Notes: generated from the letters alone by a model not told the origin. 64,000 nucleotides of DNA from an uncultured Collinsella sp. (GCA_900758375.1 CAAERJ010000040.1:1-64000), one strand, 5' to 3'. Counted from the first letter of the stretch, positions 24,575 through 36,873 are shown. Numbers and translations: made by a program.

Positions 24575-25309
24575 CTACGCAAGCCCCAGGTGCGACTTGA
24601 CCTCGGCGGCACGACGACGGGACACCGGTACCGTCGAGTTCACGCGGTCGAGCCTGAGCTCCATCAACCCCGTGGAGCCAATCTCAACATTGTGCACGTC
24701 TTCCAAATTGACCAGGTAGCTGCGATGAACGCGAATAAAGCCCTCGGAGTCCAAGCGACGCTCGAGCGAAGAGATCGACTCATTGATCAGGTATGTTCCC
24801 TCGGCGCAGATGGCGTTGCAAAAATCGGCGCGCGCCTCAAAGTAGCAGACGTCTGCGGCGGGAATGAACACCTTTTTGCCCCCGCGGTCCACCGTCAGAC
24901 GCAAAGGTTGGCGCGGAGCATGGATAACACGACGGGCACCCAAGGCTGCCTCGATCTTGTCGAGTGCCTTTGACAGGCGTGCGTCCTCGACCGGCTTGAC
25001 GACATAGTCGACCGCATCGAGGTTATACGCATCGGCGGCAAATTCGGCAAACGCTGTCACAAACACCACGACCGGCGGCGTCTTTAGGTTCTGCAGCGTC
25101 TCGGCAAGCTCAATTCCCGAGCGACCGGGCATGGTAATGTCTAAAAACAGCACGTCGGGCTTGTTCGACAGAATCGACTCCACGGCTTCGGTGACATTGC
25201 CCGCCTCGGCAATCTGACCCACACGCGTATCCTTTTCCAACAGATAGCGTAGCTCAGCCCTAATGGGAGGCTCGTCATCAACCACCAAGATGTTCCAGCC
25301 TTCGGACAT
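24575..25309 (-). CDS. LytTR-family response regulator (system 2)
   Basis: 244 residues. Receiver motifs: ILVVDDEPPIRAEL, phosphoacceptor in LFLDITMPGRSG, FVTAFAEFA and YVVKPVEDA. A LytTR domain follows at about 140-244 (DRGGKKVFIPAADVCYFEAR, FIRVHRSYLVNLEDVHNVEI). It is clearly paralogous to the regulator at 18688, with the same architecture and neighbouring sensor. It is encoded 38 bases after its sensor kinase, so the pair is an operon. Confidence 0.93.
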   Translation of the reverse strand: MSEGWNILVVDDEPPIRAELRYLLEKDTRVGQIAEAGNVTEAVESILSNKPDVLFLDITMPGRSGIELAETLQNLKTPPVVVFVTAFAEFAADAYNLDAVDYVVKPVEDARLSKALDKIEAALGARRVIHAPRQPLRLTVDRGGKKVFIPAADVCYFEARADFCNAICAEGTYLINESISSLERRLDSEGFIRVHRSYLVNLEDVHNVEIGSTGLMELRLDRVNSTVPVSRRRAAEVKSHLGLA

Positions 25310-25347
25310 ATGTGCTTCCCCTCTTTTTCTCTCAATCCAACCGCGTG

Positions 25348-26733
25348 CTACGCCGTCAACGGCGCCGGCTCATGCGGCTCGCCGTTCAGCTCGACGATGA
25401 CCTGCGTTCCCACGCCCTCCTGGGACTTCACGCGCATGCCGGAATCTTCTCCGTAAAAGAAATGGATGCGCTGGAGCACGTTGAAGAGCGCCAAGCCGCA
25501 GCCTCGTTTGATGGAGCCGTCGGCGGTAATGCTCTCGGGCTCCTCCAGGCGATGCTGCTCAAACAGATGCGCGCAGACTTCTTCGCTCATACCGATGCCA
25601 TCGTCCTCGACAACGATCTCCAAACCGTCATCGGTCTCGAAAGCCCTAACACGAATAGAAAGCGGCTCGGTCTCGCGCTGCGCGTGCTTGATGCAGTTTT
25701 CGAGCAACGGCTGCAAGATAAACGGCGGCACCATGCAATCGCGCACCTCAAAGTCGATATCGACCGAGACGCGCAGACGGCCGTCGCCATAACGAGCCTG
25801 CATAAGATTGATATAGCGAGTGCCCTGTTCCACCTCGTGCTCGAGCGTGGTGAGCGTATCGGAATCAGAAAGCGTCTGACGATAGTAGTTGGAGAAGTCG
25901 ATCAGCAGCGATCGCGCCTTGTCCGGCTCGGTACGTACGAGTGACACGATGGTGCTGATGGTGTTAAACAGAAAATGAGGATCGACCTGCGATTGCAAGG
26001 CGCGCAGCTCCACGCGGGCCGTAAGCTCGTCCTGGCGCTCGAGCTCAAAGCTCGCAAGCTGCGTGGAAATGAGGTCGGCAAAGCCCGAGGCAAGCGCCGT
26101 CTGGCGCATATCGATGCTGCTCAGACGGGGATAATACAGCTCGAGCGTGCCCACGCAATGCCCGCGCACGGTAAGCGGTGCGACAATACCGGCGCGCAGG
26201 CGCGGAAAGTAGCCACCTGTCTCGGTCGAGGCATCGCGCGAGAACACGCTTTGCTCACCGCTGTTGATCACGTTGAGCGTAGTCCGCAGCACCACCGGGG
26301 TGCCCGCGGGGCATTTTGCCGAGTCCTCGCCCCAGCTTGCCAACACCTGCTTGCCGTCGGTAAAGCAGATGGCAGAGGCGATAGTTTCGGACAGGATGAT
26401 CTTAGAGGCGCCCAGGGCAGCTTCGGGCGTAAGGCCGCGCGACGTGTAGGCGAATATTTTTGAAGCGATGGCGAGCGTGCGGTCGGTTGCGCTCGATGTG
26501 AGGTCGTCGGGAACGACAAAGACGTACGAGAAGAAGAAGCACAGCATGACCAAGCCGGCAATGACGACAACGGCCGGAACGGGATTGGGATTATCGGTTA
26601 GATCCCAGATGAGCAGCAGGATAAGCAGCGGAACGACAATACCGAGCAAAATGGCTTGAACCACATGCTGAGCGGTACGAAAGACCTTGGTAGAGTTGTA
26701 GCTCTTGCCCAGAATCAGCCTATTGAGATCCAC
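25348..26733 (-). CDS. LytS-like membrane sensor histidine kinase (system 2)
   Basis: About 461 residues. Two membrane helices (AILLGIVVPLLILLLIW, VVVIAGLVMLCFFFSYVFVV, within about residues 20-75), a GAF-like region, the phosphoacceptor motif QVDPHFLFNTISTIVSL near residue 250 and an ATPase domain (FILQPLLENCIKHA, EDDGIGMSEE, GLALFNVLQRI). The start is uncertain. The GGAG motif touches the ATG at 26739, while the GTG at 26733 (V-D-L-N-R-L) has ideal spacing, so I chose the GTG. Paralogue of the kinase at 19477. Confidence 0.9.
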   Translation of the reverse strand: MDLNRLILGKSYNSTKVFRTAQHVVQAILLGIVVPLLILLLIWDLTDNPNPVPAVVVIAGLVMLCFFFSYVFVVPDDLTSSATDRTLAIASKIFAYTSRGLTPEAALGASKIILSETIASAICFTDGKQVLASWGEDSAKCPAGTPVVLRTTLNVINSGEQSVFSRDASTETGGYFPRLRAGIVAPLTVRGHCVGTLELYYPRLSSIDMRQTALASGFADLISTQLASFELERQDELTARVELRALQSQVDPHFLFNTISTIVSLVRTEPDKARSLLIDFSNYYRQTLSDSDTLTTLEHEVEQGTRYINLMQARYGDGRLRVSVDIDFEVRDCMVPPFILQPLLENCIKHAQRETEPLSIRVRAFETDDGLEIVVEDDGIGMSEEVCAHLFEQHRLEEPESITADGSIKRGCGLALFNVLQRIHFFYGEDSGMRVKSQEGVGTQVIVELNGEPHEPAPLTA

Positions 26734-26764
26734 CGTCATCTCCTTCTTACCGACGCACCCCATA

Positions 26765-26793
26765 GCAATAAAGAGGGCCGCAAGCGACCCTCT
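26765..26793 (-). terminator. Terminator after the amidohydrolase gene
   Basis: AGAGGGCCGC / GCGACCCTCT hairpin (26772-26793); the minus strand continues TTTATTGC. Confidence 0.7.
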
Positions 26794-26795
26794 CC

Positions 26796-26810
26796 ATTGC
26801 ATTATGCAAT
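26796..26810. promoter_or_regulatory. 15-bp palindrome ATTGCATTATGCAAT
   Basis: ATTGCAT-T-ATGCAAT is a perfect operator-like dyad upstream of LytTR system 2. Related ATTATGCAA sequences occur at 48591-48625 and about 32440. The half-site resembles TTGCATAAT-type ArgR boxes of high-GC Gram-positives, but this link is an inference. Confidence 0.35.
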
Positions 26811-26851
26811 CAAATACTGTGTTTTACATCAAGCCATCGATGAACGGTAGC

Positions 26852-28129
26852 TTAGGCGCTGTACTTGTTTGCCTCGCCGAAGGTGCCGGCCTCGACAATC
26901 CAGCCGTCCTTCATGATGACGTCCATGTTGTCGGTGTTGAGCACGTGGATGTCGGCGGCGACGTCACCGTTGACGACCAGCAGGTCGGCGCACTTGCCGG
27001 CCTCGATGGAACCGGTCTCGTCCTCGATGTGGCACATCTTGGCACCATTGAGGGTGGCGCAGGTGATGGTCTCGACCGGGGTGAAGCCGATCTTGTCGAC
27101 GAACTCGTACATCTCCTCGATGGAGCAGGTGCCGTACGGGGTGACGAAGGAGAAGGAGTCGGAGCCGATCGTCATGACGACGCCGCGCTTCTTGGCCTCG
27201 CGCAGGCAGTCGTAGTTGCGCTGCAGCTCCTTCTCGACCAGGGTGCCCTCGTACTTGTCGTGCAGCTCGGGGACGTAGACGGGCGGATAGGTGGCGTACC
27301 AGGTGGGCAGGAAGGCGATCGTCGGGGTGAAGAAGGTGCCCTGCTCGGCCATGAGGTCCATGGTGCGCTCATCGATATCGAAGCCGTGAATCAGCTGCTC
27401 GCAGCCAAAACGAACGGAATCGTAGGCAGCGGCGTGGTTGTTGTAGCAGTGGCTCCACACGGGGATGCCGACCATCTTGGCCTCTTCGACCACGGCCTGA
27501 ATCTCCTCGGAGCAGTAGTGCTGGTCGCGGCCGGAGTCCCAGCGCCAGATGCCGCCACCGGTAGCCCAGATCTTGATGGCATCGGGGTTCTCGCGCAGGC
27601 GACGACGGACGGCCTTGCGCAGATCCCAAGGACCGTCGACCTGATCGCCCCAGGGGTGCGATTCCTTGTTGAGCTCCTGGCTGCAGTGGTGGGAGTCGCC
27701 GTGGCCGGCAACGCGGCAGAAGCCAAGGCCGGTGGCCAGAACGCGCGGGCCCTTGAAGACGCCCTTGTCGATGCAGTCACGGATCTGGATACCAAAGCGG
27801 CCGATCTCGCAGACGGTGGTGAGGCCGTGGGTGAGGCAGTCGTAGGCCTGCTTGACGGCGACGGCCTGCTTCTCGAGGAGCGGCTGCATGACCCAGTCGG
27901 TGTCATCGTCGGTCAAGTTGCCCGAGAAGTGCAGGTGGGTGTCGATCAGGCCGGGAAGGACGGTCTTGCCGGCAGCGTCGATGACCTCAACGCCCTCGGG
28001 AAGGTCCTGCATGGCGCCGGCGTACTCGATCTTGCCGTTGTCGTCGACGAGAACGAGGGAGTTCTCGACCGGCTCGGCGCCGGTACCGTCGATGAGCTTG
28101 CCGCCAACGATTGCATACTTAGTGGACAT
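26852..28129 (-). CDS. Metal-dependent amidohydrolase (imidazolonepropionase/prolidase-like group)
   Basis: 425 residues. It has the complete metal set of the amidohydrolase superfamily: LPGLIDTHLHFSG (HxH), a Lys that can be carboxylated in AIKIWATGGG, His in VWSHCYNN, His in QLIHGFDIDE and Asp in TIGSDSFSF. The small beta-domain made from both ends (YAIVGGKLIDGTGAEP and DLLVVNGDVAADI) is intact. It hydrolyses an amide or peptide-like C-N bond; the substrate is not predictable. It follows an APC amino-acid permease gene in the same direction, so it probably acts on an imported amino acid derivative or dipeptide. Confidence 0.88.
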   Translation of the reverse strand: MSTKYAIVGGKLIDGTGAEPVENSLVLVDDNGKIEYAGAMQDLPEGVEVIDAAGKTVLPGLIDTHLHFSGNLTDDDTDWVMQPLLEKQAVAVKQAYDCLTHGLTTVCEIGRFGIQIRDCIDKGVFKGPRVLATGLGFCRVAGHGDSHHCSQELNKESHPWGDQVDGPWDLRKAVRRRLRENPDAIKIWATGGGIWRWDSGRDQHYCSEEIQAVVEEAKMVGIPVWSHCYNNHAAAYDSVRFGCEQLIHGFDIDERTMDLMAEQGTFFTPTIAFLPTWYATYPPVYVPELHDKYEGTLVEKELQRNYDCLREAKKRGVVMTIGSDSFSFVTPYGTCSIEEMYEFVDKIGFTPVETITCATLNGAKMCHIEDETGSIEAGKCADLLVVNGDVAADIHVLNTDNMDVIMKDGWIVEAGTFGEANKYSA

Positions 28130-28211
28130 GGTTCCTCCTTATGGATCCATATAGTGGGCGAGGCCGTGTTGGGTTAAGGCCTCACAAAGCTACCCAAGTG
28201 GCGCCGGGTTC

Positions 28212-28240
28212 GGTGCGCGGAAGAGAGGGTCCCGCGCACC
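28212..28240 (-). promoter_or_regulatory. Intercistronic hairpin
   Basis: GGTGCGCGG / CCGCGCACC stem without a T run between permease and amidohydrolase; more likely an mRNA-stability or processing element than a terminator. Confidence 0.4.
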
Positions 28241-28260
28241 TGATCCGCCCCGGCTCGGCG

Positions 28261-29712
28261 TTACTTTTTGCGGGAATTGGTGAAGGCCATGAGAGCCAGG
28301 CCGACGGCCAGCCAGCCGATCACGATGCTCCACTCCACCATGTTGAGAGAGGCGGGAGAGAACGGAATCACGAGCAGGCCGATGATGATAGCGCAGGCAG
28401 CGATAGCGAGGCCGATGCCAAACTTGCCGCCGGGCACCTCGTAGGGACGAGGCAGGTCGGGCTCGGTGAAGCGCATGCGCAGGCAAGCGAGGGCGACCAT
28501 GCCGCAGGAGAAGATGAAGGCGAGAGCCGACACGTTGGTCAGAGGGATGAGCATGTTCTTGCCCAGGAACGGACCGACGACGGTGATGACACCCAGGACG
28601 ACGCAGGCGAGCTTGGGGGCGCCGGACTTGGGGTCGACCTCGGCGAACTGCTCGGGCAGCTGGCCCTTGCGGCCCATGGCGAGCATGATGCGGCTCGTGG
28701 CGCCGTAGAAGGAGTTCATCGGGCCCATGGGTCCAAGCGTGGCGATGACGAGCATGGCCAAGTACAGGAGCATGTTGATGCCCTTGAGGCAGGCGAGCGC
28801 GGGAACCGGGCTCTTAACGAACTCATGCCAGTCGAGGATGGTGCCGAACGAGTAGATGCAGACCATGTAGAAGCCGCCAGCGGCCAGCAGAGCCAGGGAG
28901 ATGATCTTGCCGAACTTGTTCCAGTTGAGGCCCTCGGCTGCTTCCTCAGCCTGCTGAGGAATGGTGTCGAAACCGGCGTAGAAGAACGGGGTCAGAACCA
29001 GGACCGACACGATGCCGGCAAACAGGCTGGTGCTCTCGGTAGCGGCCTTGCCGCCGCCAGCGCCGGTGACCTGGGAGAACACGGGCATGGCATTGTCCGG
29101 CGAGCCGGTGAACAGCGAGACGCCCATGGCGAGCAGCATGCCGCAGAGCAGGGCCTTGGTCAGGAAGGCCTGGAGCTTGGCAGCCGAGCTGGCACCGCGG
29201 AAATTGAGGAAGATGACGTAGACTGCAAAGCCGAGCGCGATCAGCGTCGGGAACAGGTAAACGTCGGCCCCCAGGATGGTGTAGAGCTTGACGGCGCGCA
29301 GCCACTCAAGGCCGGGCAGGCTGCCGAACATCTCGGACACGAGGGTCGAAATGGCGATGGCCTCCCACGGGCACAGGATGCCGTTGCCCAGGGCCAAAAG
29401 CCATCCGGTGATGTAGCTCAGCGTACGGCCAAAGCTACGATCGACATACTCGACGATGCCGCCTGAGATGGGGATAGCAGCCGTGAGCTCACCGAAAACA
29501 GCTCCGACGGGCACGAGGAAGATTGCACCCAAGAGGAATGCGATCATAGCGGGAACGGGACCGCCGCCCACGACCATCCAGTCGCCGACCTGCAGAACCC
29601 AACCGGTACCGATGATGGCACCGAAGCCGATGGTGAAGAAGTTCCAGAGCGAAAGCGTTTTCTTCATGCCGCCGTTATCCTCGACTGCAACTTCTGCGTT
29701 CTTGTCCGCCAT
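28261..29712 (-). CDS. APC-family amino acid permease
   Basis: 483 residues from the ATG at 29712 (AAGGAGGGG upstream). About twelve to thirteen membrane helices. The first carries the substrate-binding signature FFTIGFGAIIGTGWVLQVGD and helix 6 the FFYAGFDTIPQQAEEA motif, both characteristic of APC transporters. YEVPGG precedes the last helices. It should import an amino acid or amine in exchange or with protons. Its gene precedes the amidohydrolase gene in one transcription unit and lies near carbamate kinase, pointing to fermentation of a nitrogen compound. Confidence 0.88.
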   Translation of the reverse strand: MADKNAEVAVEDNGGMKKTLSLWNFFTIGFGAIIGTGWVLQVGDWMVVGGGPVPAMIAFLLGAIFLVPVGAVFGELTAAIPISGGIVEYVDRSFGRTLSYITGWLLALGNGILCPWEAIAISTLVSEMFGSLPGLEWLRAVKLYTILGADVYLFPTLIALGFAVYVIFLNFRGASSAAKLQAFLTKALLCGMLLAMGVSLFTGSPDNAMPVFSQVTGAGGGKAATESTSLFAGIVSVLVLTPFFYAGFDTIPQQAEEAAEGLNWNKFGKIISLALLAAGGFYMVCIYSFGTILDWHEFVKSPVPALACLKGINMLLYLAMLVIATLGPMGPMNSFYGATSRIMLAMGRKGQLPEQFAEVDPKSGAPKLACVVLGVITVVGPFLGKNMLIPLTNVSALAFIFSCGMVALACLRMRFTEPDLPRPYEVPGGKFGIGLAIAACAIIIGLLVIPFSPASLNMVEWSIVIGWLAVGLALMAFTNSRKK

Positions 29713-30067
29713 TGTTCCCCTCCTTTCCTTTTTGACGCCCCTTGACGTCACCCCTTGCGCGGTCCGTTTCGCCGCGCACTTTTATTTCCTGGCCTTAAGA
29801 TACGGCCTTGGCACAGCAGCGCCGCTCGCAGCTCGACCGAAGGCAGAACTGCAAAACGAGCGGCGCCGTTTTTGGGACGAACGGCGGGAGACGTCATTCG
29901 TCTTGGACGCTTTCATCTTGTCTGCTTTTGAATACCTGTTGCCGTGACGCTTGGCGCGCGGCGCGGCAACGTTCATACCATTTGTCAGGCTTTTGGCGCA
30001 CATACCCATGTATCGTGCATCTTTTTATGTAGGATAGACGAGTTACACATGAGGCAAGGTGATTCGA
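29713..30067. other. Divergent intergenic region with an orphan plus-strand terminator
   Basis: It separates the permease (minus) from the C39-like gene (plus). Inside it, GCGCCGCTCG (29819-29828) and CGAGCGGCGC (29857-29866) form a perfect 10-bp stem followed by CGTTTTTG. This looks like a plus-strand terminator although no plus-strand gene precedes it, so a small RNA or an attenuated leader is possible. The candidate -10 TAGGAT near 30030 for the downstream gene is weak. Confidence 0.4.
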
Positions 30068-31069
30068 ATGGCATACGGATACAATGACGGCGACCAACGG
30101 CCACAAAGTGTGCGCCTTGCCGGCCGCACCACGCCAACGCCCAGAAACACCTCCGACAACGACAACTCGCAGCGCCCCCAAGAGCAGCCCGGGGCTTCTT
30201 CGCGGCAACAAAGCCGTACCGTGCAGCAGTCAGACCGCGTGAGTACGAGCACACGCCAACGCCAGACCGACACATCGCAGCCACGCCGCTACGATCGTCG
30301 TAAGACCGACTACTACGTTAAGCGCTCCTTTTCGCGACCTCAACGCGATCGCGGCAATTCCGCCCCTCACCCCGCGTCGCACACCACAAGCCACACGCTT
30401 CCGGCCCGCCGCCTACGTCTTGCGCTTTGCTCCATCGCCGCCTGCCTCGTCTTTGTGTTTTTGGGATCCTGTATCTCCCACGGATCAGCCGGTCTTGAGC
30501 CCACTGCCGAGGACAAGCTGCTTAAAGCTCCCGTCGCGCCCGGTTACTCCTTTGCGTTCTCGACCCCACGCTCGCAATGGCAGGCCGGCACCATGCCCCA
30601 CATCTACCAAATTGACCCCGCATGGTCGGAGCTGCCCTATGCCGGTGGCACTATTCGCGAAAACGCTTGCGGTCCCACCTGCCTCACCATGGTCTATATC
30701 TTTAAGACCGGCCATACCGATAAGACGCCGGTCGATATATGTGCACTGGCCGAAGCCGGCAACTACGCCCCCACTGGTGCCACCGAGTGGTCGTTTATGA
30801 CAGGCGGTGCGTGGCAGCTGGGGCTCAACGGAACACAGCTCTATAACGATCGCGAATCGATTACCCAAGCGCTTCGCTCGGGTGCGCCCGTCATCGCTGC
30901 AGTGCGCCCCGGTACGTTTACCAACGTAGGCCACTACATCGTGCTCTACGGCATCGACGATGCCAACCAGATTGGCGTCTACGACCCCAACTCGGCCAGC
31001 CGCAGCGCCCGCCGCTGGGGCGTCGTAGAGGTCCTCAACGAAGTCGAAGCCATGTGGGCCTACTACTAG
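30068..31069 (+). CDS. Membrane-anchored C39-like cysteine protease
   Basis: 333 residues from the ATG at 30068 (AAGGTG six bases upstream). Residues 1-115 are polar, Gln/Arg/Ser-rich and probably disordered. A single membrane helix (LRLALCSIAACLVFVFLGSC) near 116-140 puts the rest outside. The C-terminal domain is peptidase_C39_2-like: catalytic Cys in ENACGPTCLTMVYIF, His in NVGHYIVLYGID, Asp in GVYDPNSAS. Such outward-facing domains are often fused to or encoded near surface biogenesis genes. It is not fused to an ABC transporter and lies 7 kb from the peptide cluster at 37816. Confidence 0.8.
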   Translation: MAYGYNDGDQRPQSVRLAGRTTPTPRNTSDNDNSQRPQEQPGASSRQQSRTVQQSDRVSTSTRQRQTDTSQPRRYDRRKTDYYVKRSFSRPQRDRGNSAPHPASHTTSHTLPARRLRLALCSIAACLVFVFLGSCISHGSAGLEPTAEDKLLKAPVAPGYSFAFSTPRSQWQAGTMPHIYQIDPAWSELPYAGGTIRENACGPTCLTMVYIFKTGHTDKTPVDICALAEAGNYAPTGATEWSFMTGGAWQLGLNGTQLYNDRESITQALRSGAPVIAAVRPGTFTNVGHYIVLYGIDDANQIGVYDPNSASRSARRWGVVEVLNEVEAMWAYY

Positions 31070-31150
31070 TCATTGGGGACAGACTTAAATGAGTGGTCAT
31101 TGGGGACGCTCTTGTTTGACTAGTCGTTTAAGAACGTCCCTAATGACTAG
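31070..31150. repeat. REP-like intergenic repeat
   Basis: GTCATTGGGGAC occurs twice and faces an imperfect inverted copy ending AACGTCCCTAATGACTA, with a GACTAGTC palindrome in the middle. The core AACGTCCCTAA (31133-31143) recurs at 43544-43554 in a similar dyad. Confidence 0.5.
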
Positions 31151-31156
31151 GTGAAT

Positions 31157-31192
31157 AGCAAAAGCCCCGCAGTCGGAGCGGACTGCGGGGCT
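31157..31192 (-). terminator. Terminator after carbamate kinase
   Basis: Perfect 12-bp stem AGCCCCGCAGTC / GACTGCGGGGCT; the minus strand ends in TTTTGC. Confidence 0.85.
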
Positions 31193-31257
31193 CATGAAGA
31201 GAGGCTAGTTTGTGGGCGCTTTGCCTGGCGCCCACGAGAGAGGCAACAGAGTAGAGA

Positions 31258-32220
31258 CTACTCGTGGATGCGGGTACCGGAGAGGCCAGCCATGGTCTCG
31301 GCGGCCTTGTCCAGGGCGCCGATGATGCAGGTGCGGCCCTTGCGGGAACGTGCGAACTTGATGGCGGCGCGGACCTTGGGCTCCATGGAACCCTTGCCGA
31401 ACTGGCCCTCGTCGGCCAGGCGCTCGGCCTCGTCGGCGGTGAGGTCCTCGAGCTCCTCCTGGTTGGGCTTGCCGAAGTTGATGGCGACATGCTCAACGGC
31501 GGTCAGCAGGAACAGGACGTCGGCGTCGCAGTCCTCAGCCAGCAGCTCGCCGCCCAGGTCCTTGTCGATGACGGCGGGGACGCCCTTGTAGCAGCCCTTG
31601 TTCTCGTAGTCGCGGACGACGGGGATGCCGCCGCCACCGCAGGCGATGACGATGAACTCGTTGTCGAGCAAGTTGAGGATGGAGTCGGCCTCGACAATCT
31701 TCTTGGGATCGGGGGAGGCGACGACGCGACGCCAGCCGCGGCCGGAATCCTCGACGAAGACCTTGGAGGGATCCTCGGCCATGAACTCCTTGGCCTGTTC
31801 CTCGGTGTAGAAGGGGCCGATCGGCTTGGTCGGGTTCTTGAACGCGGGATCATCCGGGTCGCACTCGATCTGGGTGACGACGGTGGCGGCGTGCCAACGC
31901 TTATAGCGCTTGTGCATCTCGCGGCCGATGCCCTGCTGCAGGTGATAACCAATGTAGCCCTGGGACATGGCGCCGCACTCGGGCAGCGGCATCTCGGGGG
32001 TGCCGATGGCGTCGTGGGCGGCGGCGAAGGCGTTCTGGATCATGCCAACCTGCGGGCCGTTGCCGTGGGTGATGATGATCTCGTTGCCCTGCTCGATGAG
32101 GCCGAGGAGGGCGTGGGCGGTGTTGCTCACGGCCTCGATCTGCTCGACGGGGTTGTTGCCGAGGGCGTTGCCGCCAAGGGCGACGACAATACGATCGGGC
32201 TTGCCAAGAGGCTTAGACAT
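31258..32220 (-). CDS. arcC: Carbamate kinase
   Basis: 320 residues, the usual length, from the ATG at 32220 (AGAAAGGA upstream). The amino-acid-kinase fold motifs are present: RIVVALGGNALG, ITHGNGPQVG, GYIGYHLQQGIG, and VIACGGGGIPVV. VIDKDLGGELLA and TAVEHVAINFGKPNQ follow. It transfers phosphate from carbamoyl phosphate to ADP, the ATP-yielding last step of arginine, agmatine, purine or creatinine fermentation. No deiminase or carbamoyltransferase gene is next to it, so the source of carbamoyl phosphate is not visible here. Confidence 0.95.
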   Translation of the reverse strand: MSKPLGKPDRIVVALGGNALGNNPVEQIEAVSNTAHALLGLIEQGNEIIITHGNGPQVGMIQNAFAAAHDAIGTPEMPLPECGAMSQGYIGYHLQQGIGREMHKRYKRWHAATVVTQIECDPDDPAFKNPTKPIGPFYTEEQAKEFMAEDPSKVFVEDSGRGWRRVVASPDPKKIVEADSILNLLDNEFIVIACGGGGIPVVRDYENKGCYKGVPAVIDKDLGGELLAEDCDADVLFLLTAVEHVAINFGKPNQEELEDLTADEAERLADEGQFGKGSMEPKVRAAIKFARSRKGRTCIIGALDKAAETMAGLSGTRIHE

Positions 32221-32740
32221 TGCTGGAATCCTTTCTGTAAAAGGCCTACAACCCATTAATAACCCGCGTCCGTGCGATACGCGAGTTTATTAAGGTTTAT
32301 ATTCTCTTTATCGCTCATTTTATTCATTTTGAAAATAGCGGAACGGTGAACGGTCGTTTTTGTCCGCTCAGCGTACAGAACACCAGCTCAGACATATCTA
32401 CGCCATTTACGTGCAACTTTATTTAAATGCAGCGAGGATTATGTCGGATTATGCAAACTACATCTCTGCTAAACACAAAACGGACAGCGCAATATCTTAC
32501 TCGCGCTATACGAGATTCTATGCACTTATAAGTCGAGTATGCACCCCTGCAAAAACAAGGGACTTTTCATCCAGCATAAGGAATAAAGAAGGGCTCCGAA
32601 AAGGCGGCAACAGCCAAGTCCCCCATCCATCCCCAAAGTGGCGCGAGGTTTCGCGGCAAAGCCACGAAACAGCGAAGGGGACGGAATACCCGGCCAACTA
32701 CGTCCTTCATCCGCCCACACAATCCGAGGACGTAGTCGTA
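32221..32740. other. Long AT-rich intergenic region upstream of carbamate kinase
   Basis: I see no credible gene. The part next to arcC is AT-rich and holds likely minus-strand promoter sequence (AATGAATAAAATGAGCGATA, then AAGAGAATATAAAC). Two half-sites, GATTATGTC and GATTATGCAA, lie about 32432-32452 and resemble the operator at 48591. Nearer 32600-32720 are GC-rich sequences of unknown role. Confidence 0.4.
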
Positions 32741-32865
32741 GCAGGATCTGAGGGCTGACCTTCGCGGACACTCCGCAGGACGAAAGAACCCCCGCCGCAC
32801 GTAGTGCGCAGCGGGGGTTCTTTCATGTCCGAGGACGTCCGCGAAGGTCAGCCCTCAGATCCTGC
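32741..32865 (-). repeat. 29-bp perfect inverted repeat enclosing the PFOR terminator
   Basis: The arms at 32741-32769 and 32837-32865 are perfect complements. Nested inside is a 14-bp perfect stem (GAAAGAACCCCCGC / GCGGGGGTTCTTTC, 32782-32824) with a further CGCAC/GTGCG tip. The whole would fold into one very long hairpin at the 3' end of the PFOR transcript and is likely its terminator; the outer arms are longer than termination needs. Confidence 0.75.
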
Positions 32866-32875
32866 GGTGGGAGAC

Positions 32876-36415
<3,540 letters not shown>

Positions 36416-36814
36416 ATACCCCTCTCCTCTCATATAGGTATACAGGCCCCGGCGATCGCCGGGATGTTGGCGTGATGGGATTTACGCTGTTGCTTCCAAT
36501 CATCTGGCAGGCAGGCTCAGCAGCAGGTACGTGGCGTGGAGAGAAGACATGCCGAGGCGAGGGCCAGCTGATGCGCCCCACAGACCCGACCGCCCGTCTT
36601 GCACATGACCGAGCGCCGCAAAGGCCGCATGCCGGATGCTCCCGGGCACGCCCCGGCGATGGGAAGCGCCCGCAACGGAAATCCGCATGCGGGTTTATTG
36701 TACCCCGCCGTCAAGTGTAATTTCGACAAATATAGGCGGGCGGTAAAGGTTTACCTCGAGTGACCATCAAGGGCAAAATTGATCCTTCCGTCACCGAGGG
36801 ACCGAATGGCAGCT
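36416..36814. other. Leader/promoter region of PFOR
   Basis: About 400 bases without a gene. It includes a 16-bp palindrome CCCGGCGATCGCCGGG (36448-36463) about 30 bases before the PFOR start. Promoter-like TTGACG and TACAAT sequences on the minus strand near 36695-36715 are too close together for one promoter. A long 5' leader is possible. Confidence 0.35.
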
Positions 36815-36873
36815 GCGGTGAAATAGGAACTGTTTTTGCCGGCCGTAGCCTTAAACAGCCCCTATTTCACCGC
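36815..36873. repeat. Dyad repeat element, copy 1
   Basis: Arms GCGGTGAAATAGG (36815-36827) and CCTATTTCACCGC (36861-36873), with a second inner stem CTGTTT/AAACAG. It is followed by AACTTAT and lies 20 bases from the 3' end of a minus-strand gene. A closely related element with the same arm core stands in the same relation to another gene at 63211-63279. Confidence 0.7.

Noticed and set aside
26705..28177. 490-codon frame antisense to the amidohydrolase
   Set aside because: The sense frame has all metal ligands; the antisense frame has none of any family.
32360..32758. 132-codon plus-strand frame upstream of the PFOR terminator
   Set aside because: No ribosome site, start not ATG, composition unlike protein, and it runs into the inverted repeat.
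36472..36729. Several short frames upstream of PFOR
   Set aside because: Conflicting frames, no ribosome sites and no recognisable protein; treated as leader or promoter DNA.
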